Source: Aristolochia californica (Eukaryota; Streptophyta; Magnoliopsida; Piperales; Aristolochiaceae). Taken from it: DNA of 64,000 bases. This document shows, piece after piece, positions 11,956-24,807 of the stretch. Within the stretch, counting starts at the first letter, position 1; every line of letters begins with the position of its first letter. The translations under genes and the position numbers were made by a program. Location of the stretch: assembly GCA_029961685.1 (NCBI GenBank), contig JARWKL010000016.1, forward strand, positions 1,307,001 to 1,371,000, written 5' to 3'. The notes beneath the pieces are model-generated. The model did not search any database. It had not been told where the DNA came from and saw nothing but the letters and a program-made list of their open reading frames with translations.

Positions 11956-14900
11956 AGTAAGTCCCATCTTGAGCAAGTGAGATTGAAGGGTTGTAGAAGG
12001 TAGAACCTTGGTGAGGAGATCAACAAGTTGTAAGTGGCTAGGAACATGAGAGGTGGGAATGGAACCATCCATGATTTTATCTCGAATTAGATGACAATCT
12101 AACTTGATATGTTTGGTACGCTCGTGAAAAACTGGATTGACAGCGATGTGAATGGCTGCTTGATTATCACAAAAAAGATGAGCAGCTTGAGGATGGGAAA
12201 CTTGAAGATCTGGAGGTAGAAACTTGAGCCAAGTGATTTCAGCACATGTTGCTGCCATGGACCTGTACTCGGCTTCAGCTAAAGACCTTGAAACAACGGT
12301 TTACTTTTTAGATTTCCAGGAAATGAGTGAATTGCCAAGTAGAATGCAGTAGCCTGTTACTGACCGACTGGTGTCAGGGCAAGAAGCCCAGTCAGAGTCA
12401 CAGTATACAACTAACTACAGTGATGAGCAGCAAGAAAAAGGCCTTGGCCAGGAGCTGCCTTAAGGTACCTCAAAACCTTATGTGCAACAACCGTATGTGC
12501 AGTAGTTGGCTTGGACATAAATTGGCTGAGTGTGTGAACTGCAAAGCTGAGATCAAGACGAGTTATGGTCACGTATAGAAGCCTTCCAACCAGCCTTCGA
12601 TAAGTGGAGGGGTCCTGCAATTCAAGGCCAAAATCTTTGCTAAGCTTTAAATTTTGGTCCATCGGTACTTTGACTGGTTTAGATCCCAAAGTGCCAGAAT
12701 CTGCAAGTATCTCTAATGCATACTTGCGTTGAGAAATATGGATCCCTTTGGAAGTTCTGGCCACCTCAATACCAAGGAAAAACCAAAGAGGACCAAGGTA
12801 TTTGATCTTGAAATTATCATTGAGAAAATCCTTGAGTGTAGCTATAGAATCAAGAGAATTAGTGGCCACCAAAATATCATCAACATACACTAAGAGAGTT
12901 GTAAAAGTAACGTCAGTAGACTTAATAAATAAGTTGTAATCTATCTTGGATCGGAAAAAGCCAAAATTTAACAAACAAGTAGTGAGTTTGGCATACCACT
13001 GTCTTGAGGCTTGTTTTAAGCCATAAATACTCTTCTAAAGTTTGCAAACTTGGTCGGGCTTACCCTTAGTATACCCTGGTGGTTTGGTCATAAAGATTTC
13101 TCCATTTAAGTCACCATGAAGGAAGGCATTATTTACATCGAATTGATGTAAATACCATTCATGGATGACAGCTATAGATAAAAGACAACGAACAGTCACC
13201 ATCTTAGCCATGGGTGAGAATGTCTTAGTGTAGTCAACCCCCTCTTGCTAGGTGTAACCCTTAGCCACCAAGCGGGCCTTCAACCTTTCGATACTATCAT
13301 TTGAATTGCTCTTTATTTTATACACATATTTGCAAGCTATGGGTTCTTTACTAGGGGGAAGGTCTGAAAGGACCCAAGTGTTGTTTTGTTCCAAAGCATG
13401 CAACTTGACATCCATGGCTATGCACCAGTTGGGATCTTTAACTGCTTGAGAATAGGATGTTGGCACACAAATAGTGGAAAGTGAGGAAGTAAAGGCTTGA
13501 AAGGAAGGTAAGAAATGTTCATAAGACAAGTAATCATGTAAGGGGTATTGACAAGTAGAAGGAGGAGAATGTACCTGAGCCAGAGATTGTGATGTTGAAG
13601 TCAAAACAGCCTGTTGGAAGTGGAAGTCATGTAGGTAGGCAGGTGCAGTTCGTGGTCTAGTTGACCTTCGAAGTGGAAGAGAAGGGGAAACATGTTCAGA
13701 ATTAGTGACAGGTTGTGGTGAAGGAGAATTATGTGAAGATGGACTTGTGGGCAATTCAAGTGTATGTGGTGTTGAGGGAGAAGTATATGAGGGTGGACTT
13801 GTGGGTAGGGCAACGGGGGAGTTAGGTAGAGGTAGATCAACATCAGGTGCTGATGAAACAGGAAAGAAAGGGGGAAAATCAAATGAATCTGGTGGAGGTG
13901 CGGAAAAAAATAAGGGAATGGTGAGGGATAGAAGTGGAAAGATCAGATTGAGGAGTATGAAGAAAAGGAAAAATACCTTCATGAAAAACAACATCCCTAG
14001 AAACAAAAGTGGTATGAGACTCAAGATCAAGTAGTTTATAACCTTTAACCCCAAAAGGATATCCTAGGAAAATGCATTTTCTGCCTCTTGGATCAAACTT
14101 TTGACGCCCATGGGACAAAGTAGTTGCAAAACACAAACAACCAAAATTTTTGAGGTGATGGTATGCAGGTTTAGTGGAGAATAAAATCTCATATGGAGTT
14201 TTATTGTCAAGAAGATGGGTGGGAGTTCGATTAATAAGGTAGACAGCTGTCAAAATGCAATCATTCCAAAAATGTAAGGGCACACCTGACTGAAAACACA
14301 ATGCTCTTGCAACATTGAGGATGTGTTGATGTTTTCTCTCAACAATACCATTTTGTTGAGGTGTCTCAACACAAGAGCATTGGTGAATGATGCTTTTTTT
14401 ATTAAAAAACTCAGTCATTTTGAACTCAGCTCCATTATCACTTCGAATAATTTTTATTTTTGTGTCAAATTGAGTTGCTGTCATATTGTAAAAGGATTCA
14501 ATGCATGCCCTTGTTTCTGATTCTGTATACAGTAAATAAACCCAAGTGGTTCGTGAAAAATCATCAACAAGAGTAAAAAAATACTTGGTTCCATCATAAG
14601 CAGGTATAGAACATGACCCCCATATGTCAACATGCACTACATGAAAAATTGAAGGAGATTTGTGATGGTTGGTAGGAAAAGAATTTATATGTTGCTTAGC
14701 AAGTGAACAAATTGAACAAGGAGTGATTTTATTTGCATGGAAATTATCTTTTACATTTGGATCATCAATCAAGACTAATCTAGATTTGAAAATATGACCA
14801 AGGTGACAATGCCAAAGGTTAGAACTATTACTGCTAGTCATGATAGAAGTAGCAAAAGGTTGGGAATTAAAAAACAAAGAAGATAAAGCTTTTGTAAAAG

Positions 14901-16482
14901 CATGTGGAGGAACAACCACCGACAAAAGATGATACAAGCTGCCTTTGACTTCAGCCATCCCAATCGTGGTCCAAGTGGAAAGGTCCTGGATGAAACAATG
15001 GTTAGACAAGAAAACCAAACAACAAGAATGAGATTTTGTTAATCTTTTAATTGAAATTAGATTGAAGCAAAAGGAGGGCACACATAAAGCATCCTTGAGC
15101 AAGATGCTTTCAGTTACTTGCACATTGCCTAAATGACTAACAGGAATAGAAGTTCCATTTGGAAGCTTAACAGAATATGAAACATTGGTTGTAATAGAAG
15201 AAAATTAAGTGGTACTATAGATCATATGATCTGTTGCACCCAAGTCTATAATCCAAGGTGTATCAGTATGATGAGCAAAAGAGGAAAGGGCAAGAGGAAT
15301 ACTAGAGATCTTGGAAGCTTTTGGTTCATATGTGATAGGTTGATGGACAACCTGAGCCTGGTTCACCGAGGGGCAAGCAGTCGAATTACCCTCGACTTGA
15401 AGCAAAGCCATTAGTTATTGATATTGTGCTTTGGTGAAACTTTCTTGGTTTTCATTAATTTCCTCCTGGTTAGGACCTAAAGACAAACTGACTTGATGAA
15501 CACAGGGTCCAACATTTTTACCCTTGTAAAATATATGGCCTGAAGGGTATCTGTGCAATTAACACCTTTCAACTATATGACCAATTTGCTTACAATGGGT
15601 ACAACTAGGTGCTTGTGCATTCCCTACATTAAAACAAGTTTCAAGAGTATGTCCTTGTATGCGGCAATGGGTGCAATATGGCATGTCTCTCCTAGGGGTA
15701 GCCAGAGACTTGGTATTGGTTTTGCAAGAATTATAAGATGTGTCTGTGACTAAAGCCATAGACTCAAGATTTGGGAAAGCAAAGATGATCTTGTGTTGTT
15801 GTTCTTGCTGCTGTATAAGGGAGAAAACCTTATTAACAGGAGGTATAGGGTCTGACATCATAACTTGATCTCTAACATTAGAATATTTGTCATTCAGTCC
15901 TATAAGTAATTGAATGACATTATCTCTTTGATACTTATCATTTAGGATATTTAGTTGTCCACAAGTGCAAACAGGCATTGGATCATACACATCAAGTTCA
16001 TCCCACAAGGTCTTGAGCTTACCATAGTATGTGCTCACAAGATTTTGTTCTTGCTAAAGACTTGTCAAGTTTCACTTCAATTGAAATATGTGAGGACCAT
16101 TTTGCTGAGTGAATTGATCCATGAGTTCATTCTAGATATCACAAGCATTGTCCACAAAAGCCACACTCAACTTCACGGTGGTGTTGATGGAATTCTGAAT
16201 CCAAGTCGCAAACATATCGTTGCATCATTCCCATGCATTGAATAAGGGATCCGTAGATGAAGCAGGTTTGCAAAGGCTGCCATTAATAAAACCCAACTTG
16301 TTCCTTGCTCTGAGTGCTCTACGCATAGCTCGAGACCAAGTCACATAGTTCTTTGATGTAAGAAGATCAGTAACAAGCACGATGGTGGTATGATCTCCAC
16401 TATCAACTCTGTATGGGTTAATTGGGTCGTTGAAATTGAGAAATGAAGGAGGGTTCATAGGAATCTCTTCTCGTTTCTCCAT
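11935..16482 (-). pseudogene. Copia gag-pol polyprotein, broken by many stops and at least two frameshifts
   Basis: Start ATG at 16482. From the 5' end: UBN2-type gag (KNYVTWSRAMRRAL), two CCHC-like knuckles near 15560-15670, a protease-like segment with WIIDLGATDHM (the usual D-S-G active site reads D-L-G), GAG-pre-integrase and integrase core ([26 protein letters not shown]), reverse transcriptase with YVDD (near 12885) and RNase H ([10 protein letters not shown]). Stops lie in the reading path at 16225, 16132, 16072, 16054, 15559, 15415, 15205, 13248, 13035, 12415 and 12301. Frame changes lie near 13.9-14.0 kb and 12.42 kb. It cannot make a full polyprotein. Confidence 0.9.
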
Positions 16483-16528
16483 TGCAGAAAAGAAATAAAG
16501 GGAAATCAAGAACAAAAAATGAGCCTTA

Positions 16529-16540
16529 GCTCTGATACCA
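16529..16540 (-). other. Retrotransposon primer-binding site (initiator Met-tRNA)
   Basis: The minus strand reads TGGTATCAGAGC directly after the 5' LTR. This is the standard plant copia primer-binding site, complementary to the 3' end of initiator tRNA-Met. Confidence 0.9.
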
Positions 16541-16725
16541 TGTAAGAAAAGTAAAACTAAGAGAAGGAAAAGAATTCTTCTTGTATTCAATATGAATCGA
16601 ATTGATTACAACTTTACAAAGGGCCAAATATATATACAGTAATGACAGCTACCTCCATAACAGAGTATGACACCCCAATACTAACAAGAAAATAACATAA
16701 CCAATTATAATTGTACAACACAACA
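16541..16725 (-). repeat. 5' LTR of the copia element (185 bp)
   Basis: Its start is fixed exactly by the primer-binding site that abuts it. Its far end ACAACACAACA aligns with ACAACACAGCA of the other LTR. Confidence 0.85.
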
Positions 16726-19363
16726 AGTAAGGAAAAATAGAAAAGGAAAGATAATTCCAAATTAATTTGGTCTATCCTTATGCTGAGCAGCAGAAATAGG
16801 GTGTTGTAATAGTAGGGCTGTTTTTTTTAGGTTTTTGTTTTCTGACCTAACTTTTTTTTTTACTGAATATATGAAAGTCAAAATATTTGTCAAATATCGA
16901 ATTAGACCATATAACACTAAAATGAATATTTTTTTTTAAAGAGAGGGAGATGTCTCCTCTTCCTCTTACCCTTCCCCTTCCATTTGCATGGACAAAGAAG
17001 GGGAGGGGGAGCCCTACACAAGAAAATGAGCAGGGACCCATTTTTGTGTAAGCATACAAAGAACGTTCAACTCCTAGAACAGAAAAGAAGAAGAAGAAGA
17101 AGAAGAAGAAGAAGAAAAGGGACTTCTCCCCTCAATTGGCCATGCGTCTATGAATAAAAAGGCGGCTTTTGGTCGAGAGAGGGCATGAGGGGACGGAATC
17201 ACAAGCTCAACACTAAAAAAATTTCTTATGAGATGGGATTAAAAATTAAATTCTTATTTTCTATTTTGATTATAAAAAAACTAAATTTAAAACTATGTAA
17301 AACAATGGAAAAGAAAGACAAGATTTGCTAAACCTAAATTTTTATGTACCGCCTAGGGTTTGGAAACACTAATCAAGAAATCATTTTGAATGCAAGAACA
17401 TTTCTTTACTTTGATCTTCTTCAAAGAGAATCTAAGCCTCTGGGTGCTCTAAAATTTAAAATTTCTATGAAGGATTTTAAAATACTTTTATAAAAGGTAA
17501 TATATTAATACTGGGCCATAGGGTTACCCTAAGTTTCTATTCATACGGACCCACTAAGTCTACCTAACACTAACAAAGCACAATATACTTTTTTTCTTCT
17601 AATTTTCTATTTACATTTTTCAAAGAAATGGAGAGATATTCTACAATTAAAAGATATTTTAACCTTGAAAATAGAAACGAGGCAGTTAATTGGAAAAACA
17701 AATATTTTTTTACTTTTTGATTAATTTTTATTAGACAAATTTTCAATCAAAAAATCATTTTTAATTATTTTCTTGCTTTTGTGTTTATGCTTGTATAACC
17801 ATAGGAAACAACAGGAAAATCAGTAGTTACATTATTTGTATTCACACTAGAAATAAAATAATTTTAATTATTAAAAGTAAGGTTGAAGTAAGAAGTAAGT
17901 GATCAAGACCTAGTTTGGTTTATTTTTTATAGTTTACTATTGGAGCAATAAAAAAATTATTTTTCTATGTTTTTCAACATTTCATAAAGGCGAGAGGAAT
18001 TAAGAAGAACCGATTGATCCATCTCCAAAAATGACAAAAATATTGAATCAGGGTTTTTTTCCGTAGTCCACCTAGCACAAACTTACCTTTAATCAAACTC
18101 AAATATTATCGATCTAGCCAACTCGATCTTTATGCAAATTAAAACTATTAATATAATTTTAATTTTTTATTTATTTCATAGCATAGTTCATACTTAGGAA
18201 CATGTTTATGCAATCAAATTTGCTATTGCAACTCTTTCTAATTAACAATCATAAGATGAAATAATTTTTTATATTTAAACTTAATTAGAATATTCGTGGA
18301 ACCAATTTAGATCCTAAGGCTATTAAATTGGAGAGTATGATTGGTCACTAAAGTCCATAGAAAAGGTTGATCAAGATCAACGGTTCCCAACAAATAGTCC
18401 CATCCAGCGGCTGAAAATAACGAAAAGGACCTCAATTAAAAATCCAAGCTAGATTTGCTTCTTGCCTTCGTCTTAAAGCCCACATGATCGAGGCAAAGTG
18501 GCGTGTCCATTGGATATTTTTTAATACCTAAAGTGCCCCTAAGCTTGAGTCCTTATTATATATTAAACCAATATTTTTATATTTTTAATTTACACGTATT
18601 TATCTATCCTTTTATTAGTAAATAATAAATCAATAAATAAACACCTTTATTTCCACGGAGTGGCAATTTTGAGATTTAATGAAGTCCGATGGGTAAAAGT
18701 AGAAGAATCTTTTAGCTGTTGTTTATTACTTGAATTCTTTATTTTAATGGCGGGGCTGCTATGAAGTTGCAGAGCTGGTTCCCCTACCCCGTAACCAAAC
18801 AAGGAGAGGGACGAAATTAAGAGTTTGCTCCGCCCCTTTTTAAATAATTAACACATAAAATATGCGAACAGAGCAACAAAATCATTAGCTAATCAAGGTT
18901 GGTTAATGATTAGTCCAATGGGAGCTCGTCTTCGTTCCCCTGCTTCTGCGATTCCCACAGTTTCTGCCAAAGTCAAACCAGACCGACAAGGCACAGCTCC
19001 AAGTTCGAAATCGATTCTGATTGTGTCTAATCTTCAGGAGATTGAAGCAGAGGTACTGGGTTTTCCACTTTGTGATTTCATGACAGTTACGAGCTTTCTT
19101 CCGAAGTGAATTGATAAAAAAAAAATAATCAGAGGTACTAGGTTGATTTTCTGAAGGTTTCAATCGTTGCTATGATAAAGGAAGCAAGGGAAGGGTGAGA
19201 GACGATGATGAAAATGGAAGAAGAGGAAGTTCATACTTTTGGATTGTCAATAAGAGAACCCATTTGGTTGTTGATTTGAAGAAAGTGATTAGAGAAGGAT
19301 TTGAGAAGAAAAAAAAAATGAATTTGAGTTTTGGGATGGGGAGATGCCCATGTGGATAACAAG
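16726..19363. other. AT-rich region upstream of SYMRK
   Basis: About 2.6 kb with no recognised gene. It contains a (GAA)n microsatellite at 17084-17116 and long A/T runs. It must include the SYMRK promoter and leader. An open stretch at 18906-19109 (67 codons) has no recognised homology and could be leader sequence. Confidence 0.5.
17084..17116. repeat. (GAA)n microsatellite
   Basis: About eleven uninterrupted GAA units on the plus strand. Confidence 0.9.
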
Positions 19364-21880
19364 ATGGGATTTGTTGTGTCAACAAGGTTGGGATGTCTCC
19401 TTGCTTTTTTTATACTAACTCCAGTGTTTGCACAGGAAGGTATGATTCTCCAATCAATGAAAATTTCATATTTATACAAAAGGTTTCTTTTTGCTTATAA
19501 TCTTCTTAACTTTGAAAAACAAGACAGTTCTCAGAACCTTTCAGATTGATTCAGAAGATATCAGGCTTCCTGAAAATAAAACCAAGATCACAGGCCAAAA
19601 AAGAAAAAAAATAGTATGTAACAGAAATGATTGACGAAACAAAATAGGTTGAAGATAAATATACTCAATCCAATCCTTCTGATTGTAACCCAGAACACCA
19701 ACTTTGGATTTCATGCAGAATTTGTGAGCTTGGAGTGCTGTTCTGTGTCAAAAAGAACAGATCCTGCCACCAACATAATATGGATACCAGATGATGGGTG
19801 GCTCCTGAGCAATGGAACCTGCCGCTACCTCTCTCCCCTAGCCTTGAACGATTCCAGCAACAACGCGTTCCGTATCCTCGATGAAGACTCTGCAAGCAAA
19901 TGGTGTTACAATTTCTCAACGATCAACCAACATGATTATCTGGTCAGAGCCACTTTCCTCCATGGCTCTTTTATGCAAAGCTTCAACGGTACTGCATTTA
20001 ATATCTCCATCGGTGCCACGCTATTTGGTCAAGAGACACCGGTCATCGATCGGGAAGAAGAGGTCGAGGTTGAGGCCATTGTAAGGGCTCCTAATCGCTA
20101 CCTGAACTTTTGTTTAGTGAAAGTGAACGGTAATCCGTACATTTCCAAGGTAGAGCTGAGGCCTTTGAGCGATTATCACTACCTGAATGAGAATCAGAAT
20201 GTGATTCTTAAGCTGTTGAGTAGGGTTGATGCCGGAAACACACGAGAACAGATCAGGTAAGTTCCCTTCTGCATGCTTGTTTAGACGATGTTCCTGATCC
20301 AACTTGACGCAGTTTAGTCTAAAGCCCCCGGTGTTTGTTTTTTTGTTTTGTTGCTGCTGCGTGCTTTATCAGGTACCCGACGGATCCAAATGATCGGATC
20401 TGGAGTATTGATAAAAAACCCGGAGGAAATCTTGTACAACCTTCATCAAATTCCATCTCAATCTACCCTACCAATTCTTCAAATGTTCCCATTAAAGTTC
20501 TCGAAACCGCAGTCACCCATACAGAAAGATTGCAATTTCTTTTCAATGATTCGGGCTATATCCATTATGAGCGATTTCATGTTTGCCTCTACTTCCTTGA
20601 ACTCGATCCATTAATTGCAGTTGGACAAAGAGTCTTCGACATTTATGCTAATGGAGAAAAGATGCGTGGAAGCTTCGATATTCAGGAGAATAACACCTCC
20701 AACTACAAAGAACTGGTGTTTGCTGTTCCCAACAATAATGGGTTTCTCAATATCACATTACTTAAAAACTCGACGATTCCGTTGGCGGCAGGGCCCCTGT
20801 GCAATGCTTATGAGATCTTCCGAGTGCACGAAATCGTCCCTGGAACCCTTCAAAAAGACGGTATATTTTAGTAATCTCTTGTTTCTTTTGTGCATCCAGT
20901 ATGAAGTTTGAGGGGATTCTAATGGGTATCCGGGGCCAAAATGATGATTAATTCAGGATCACACAGCTGCTAGGCAGTGGTTTCATAATTTATTTATGAT
21001 GCTTGCATGTTTGCAGTTGATGCTATTGTTGAAGTCCGGGATGAGATCCGAGTTGCAAATCCTGAAAATGATCTTCTCAGAAGTTGGTCTGGAGATCCAT
21101 GTCTTCCTACTTCCTGGAAGGGCTTGTCCTGCCAACCCAATAATGGGATATACCTCATCATGGGGATGTAAGGATTTTATCTGGATTATCTTTTTTGTTT
21201 TTTGTTTCACAATTCAATGGTGAACAGTGAAGAAGTAATGTGTTATAAAATGTTGAGATGGATATGGCAAAATTGAGGAAAGGTAAAACAGGAACTGGAC
21301 ATACCAGAGAGCATCTGAGAATAACAAAAATGAATGAGAAAAATGACTAAGGTGAGAGCTGATGAATTAGGAACAGCATAAGAAGTATTGAACTTTACCA
21401 GGAAAGAAGCTCTGGAAAATAGAAGAAAGTAAGCAAGTTGGTTCTAAGTGATTGAGCTGTCAAGAATATTTAAGTGACTTAATTGACCACTAAGGAAACA
21501 GAACACGGCCATCTGAAAAATGGTCTCTGTCAAAATTATTGTCATTCCTTGATTTCTACTTTTGTTACTTTAAAATATTCTCTAGATAACTGCACATTTT
21601 AATTTCAAATGCCAGCTAGATCATTGTTGTTTCCAGACCATGAAGCTTTACAACAGATTTTTTTGCAATTTCTAATCATTACTACACAATTGCTCAAATT
21701 TATAGTAGAAATCTTCCTTCGCGCCATTTCAGGGATCTTTCTTCAAGCAGACTACAAGGCTCACTTCCAATGGCCATCAGCAAGCTAACAGAGTTGCAGG
21801 AACTGTAATGTCCTCGTTCCATGCATTGTCTAATTCTGTAGGATTACAAGTAATATCAATTCTGTGTGATGCCATCAAAT

Positions 21881-21925
<45 letters not shown>

Positions 21926-24807
21926 TTTCTAATCTGTCCTATTTCAAAAAATATGTAGAAATGTGCACAACAATAATTTCTCAGGGTCTGTTCCAGAATC
22001 CTTTTCCTCTCTTCAGCATCTGACAAAGTTGTAAGTTTAGAATTTCTCTTCTTCTTCCTATCAAAACAGGTCCACACCATTACATGATTAGCAACATATA
22101 ACTCTGGCCCATTTCTGCTATGTTTTAGGTCTTTTGGATGCAACCTTCTTTCCAGCAACCAGCTTCCTCCAGGCTTAGATCAGTCAAAGCTCTCCACAGA
22201 GTATGTGTTCTTTTTTGAGCTATTTAAAGATACTTGAAGATTTCCAATGGAATAGGTGATCTCTTAGGTATTTTCACATTCTTTATGGTTTTTTTTGTGC
22301 TTGCTAAAGTTTATTTCTTGGTTCTGCTTGTCAGCTACGGGAAATGTGATGGCCAAGTTTCATCCAATCCACAGAGTCCACGTAATTATATAATTGGGTC
22401 CGTGTTGGGTGCATCTGTCTTTTTCCTATTAGTTGGGGTCATCTTCTCCTGTTTCTACAGAAGGGTTCGGCGTGTTGATGTAACACAAACTGCAATGCAA
22501 AATAGTGAGTTTCTAAAAATTCCAACTGTTCCATAGTTCCATATTTCAGGAAAGCAGTATTGGAAGGAACAGATTCATATACTAGTTCTTCAAAATATGA
22601 AATCATCATTCATAGTAAGGCGTCTGAGGAATAACAAACACTAGAGCTAGAGGGTCTTAGTAGTACTTTATGACAGAGGACCTCAAAGTTTGGATCAGTT
22701 CATCCTCCTTAATATTTATTAGCTTGATAGAAAGTATACTTTGATTTACAACTTTCTTTGTATTCTATTACCAAATGTCATTGAGAGTGATAAGGTTTTC
22801 TAACAAGCCATAATGCATTCACTCACATAGACAGTATTTAAGAAAAAAGTATACAAATCATATTCTTACCACTTTGCTCCTCACAAATCATGCAGATGCT
22901 GTCTTCTCCATCCCCAGTGTGGATGACTTTGACAAGAAACCCATCTTTATACAAGCCTTCACTCTTGAATGCATTGAAGCTGCCACAAACAAGTACAAAA
23001 CCATGATTGGTGAAGGGGGCTTTGGAACTGTATTCCGCGGGACTCTACCTGAAGGTCAAGATGTTGCTGTTAAAGTTCGGTCAGCTACCTCAACCCAAGG
23101 CACTCGTGAATTTGAGAATGAGGTAAAATTATGTAACAGGACTTCTTTGAGTCTCTCTTGCATTGCATTGGAACTTGATTTCCCCTGACATAGAATGGTC
23201 AATTGTTAAAATTAATTTTCATATGATTGGAGAACAAAGACTGGTTGAGTCACTAGCTTACTTGCCAAGCACGTTACAATTGGAAGTCCTGTTATTCCCT
23301 TATAGGCTCAGTGGAATCTTGATGATTTCCTAATCCAAAAGGCTTTCTTCATAATCAAATAGAGAAGGTCTAGCTTATGTACCTGTTATAGTAACTAATC
23401 TGATTTGTGTTACAGCTAAACCTTCTTTCAGCTATTCAGCATGAGAATTTAGTTCCTCTTCTTGGTTATTGCTGTGAGAATGACCAACAAATTTTGGTCT
23501 ACCCCTTTATGTCTAATGGTTCTCTACAAGATCGCCTTTATGGTATTTTTCCAACTTCTCCCCTACTCTGCCTAAGTTTGCCAGTGTTATCCTTCTTCTC
23601 AACATTATCTTTTTTTCTTTGCAGGAAATGCATCAAAAAGAAAACCTCTGGATTGGCCAACTAGGCTCTCTGTTGCACTAGGTGCAGCTCGAGGTAAGTA
23701 AAACACGATGCATGGGCTTAGGTTCCAGATTTGCTTCTTTGTCCTGTTTTATCTCTCCCCTGGAACCACTTCTGTACTAGGTATTCAGTTTCTAGATGAC
23801 TCCAGGTCTTTTGTATCTACACACATTTGCGGGCCGCAGTGTCATACATAGGGATGTAAAGTCAAGCAACATTCTTCTGGACCATAGCATGTGTGCAAAG
23901 GTGGCAGATTTCGGATTCTCAAAATATGCTCCTCAAGAAGGGGACAGTGGTGTGTCACTGGAAGTAAGAGGAACAGCTGGGTACTTAGATCCTGAGTAAG
24001 TTTTTTTACTTATTTTCACTTCTGCAAACTTGTTTTCATCGTTACTTTCACCAAGTAAAGAAGATCGAAAAATCTAACTTAGTTCGATTTTGTGGCTCTA
24101 GATACTATACAACTCAACAACTATCTGCCAAAAGTGATGTCTTTAGCTTTGGAGTAGTGCTTCTGGAAATCATCACTGGTCGGGAGCCGCTCAACATACA
24201 CAGGCCAAGGAACGAGTGGAGTTTGGTCGAATGGGTAAGGCTGAAGAGACTCTTATTTGTTCTAATATGAAAAAAAAAACACCCTAGTCATGACTTTTCT
24301 ATTCTCTGTTGGCAAATCTCGCTTCAGTTCTTAATCATATGTACTCCATACTTTTATGGGACTTAGGTGAATATATTGAAGTGTCTCAAGAGCTAACCTT
24401 GTCATCCTAAGCTGTTAAGTTTGGTTTAATCTTGAAATTTGTCAATGGAATCTATGCAGGCAAAACCCTTTATCAGAGAATCAAGGATTGAAGAAATTGT
24501 GGATCCAAATATAAAATCAGGCTACCATGCTGAGGCTATGTGGAGGGTGGTGGAGGTAGCATTATGCTGTATCGAGCCATTTGCCACTTACCGTCCATGC
24601 ATGGCTGATATTGTCCGAGAACTGGAAGATGCTCTAATAATAGAGAACAATGCATCTGAATATATGAAGTCTATTGAGAGTTTGGGAGGATCAAATCGTT
24701 ACTTTTCTATCGAGAGGAAAGTTCTTGCTGCTCCAAGCACTCCAACTCCATCAGAACCATCTCCTCTTCTACTATCTCAATCTATTGTGCCTCCTCAACC
24801 CAGATAG
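19364..24807 (+). CDS. SYMRK: Symbiosis receptor-like kinase (malectin-like / LRR / kinase)
   Basis: Plasma-membrane co-receptor of the common symbiosis pathway (DMI2/NORK in legumes), acting upstream of nuclear calcium spiking. Fourteen exons: 19364..19439, 19719..20256, 20373..20860, 21017..21167, 21733..21804, 21959..22030, 22129..22200, 22335..22504, 22896..23122, 23416..23542, 23625..23693, 23806..23995, 24102..24234, 24460..24807, giving 910 residues (Lotus about 923). Exon 1 encodes the signal peptide (core [14 protein letters not shown]). Then come a malectin-like domain, the GDPC motif (SWSGDPC, about 390-396), LRRs in three 72-base exons, one transmembrane helix (about 507-530) and a complete kinase: GEGGFG 585-590, Lys 606, HRD 702-704, DFG 722-724. 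The tail [20 protein letters not shown] is near-identical to legume SYMRK. No break seen; the start is the first ATG of its frame. Confidence 0.96.
21884..21921. repeat. (TC)n microsatellite in SYMRK intron 5
   Basis: About nineteen TC units in the intron just upstream of the second LRR exon. The acceptor AG is at 21957-21958, so the tract lies 37 bases upstream of it. Confidence 0.95.

Larger units (their letters stand above)
11716..16725 (-). mobile_element. Ty1/copia LTR retrotransposon, decayed, antisense to STR2 and SYMRK
   Basis: A complete but dead element of about 5 kb on the minus strand. LTRs are 11716..11955 and 16541..16725, both starting TGTAAGAAAAG on the plus strand. A primer-binding site complementary to initiator Met-tRNA lies next to the right LTR. 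The inside encodes gag, protease region, integrase, reverse transcriptase and RNase H in the copia order. It starts only 62 bases after the STR2 stop codon. Flanking bases (GTAGG left, AGTAA/GTAAGG right) are similar but not an exact 5-bp target-site duplication, so the outer ends may be off by a few bases. Confidence 0.92.

Noticed and set aside
11716..16725. Exact 5-bp target-site duplication for the copia element
   Set aside because: The flanks GTAGG and AGTAA/GTAAGG are only similar. I do not claim a true duplication.
18906..19109. 67-codon open frame upstream of SYMRK
   Set aside because: Considered as an upstream exon, but the signal-peptide exon at 19364 already gives a complete SYMRK start, and no frame-compatible join adds a recognisable sequence.
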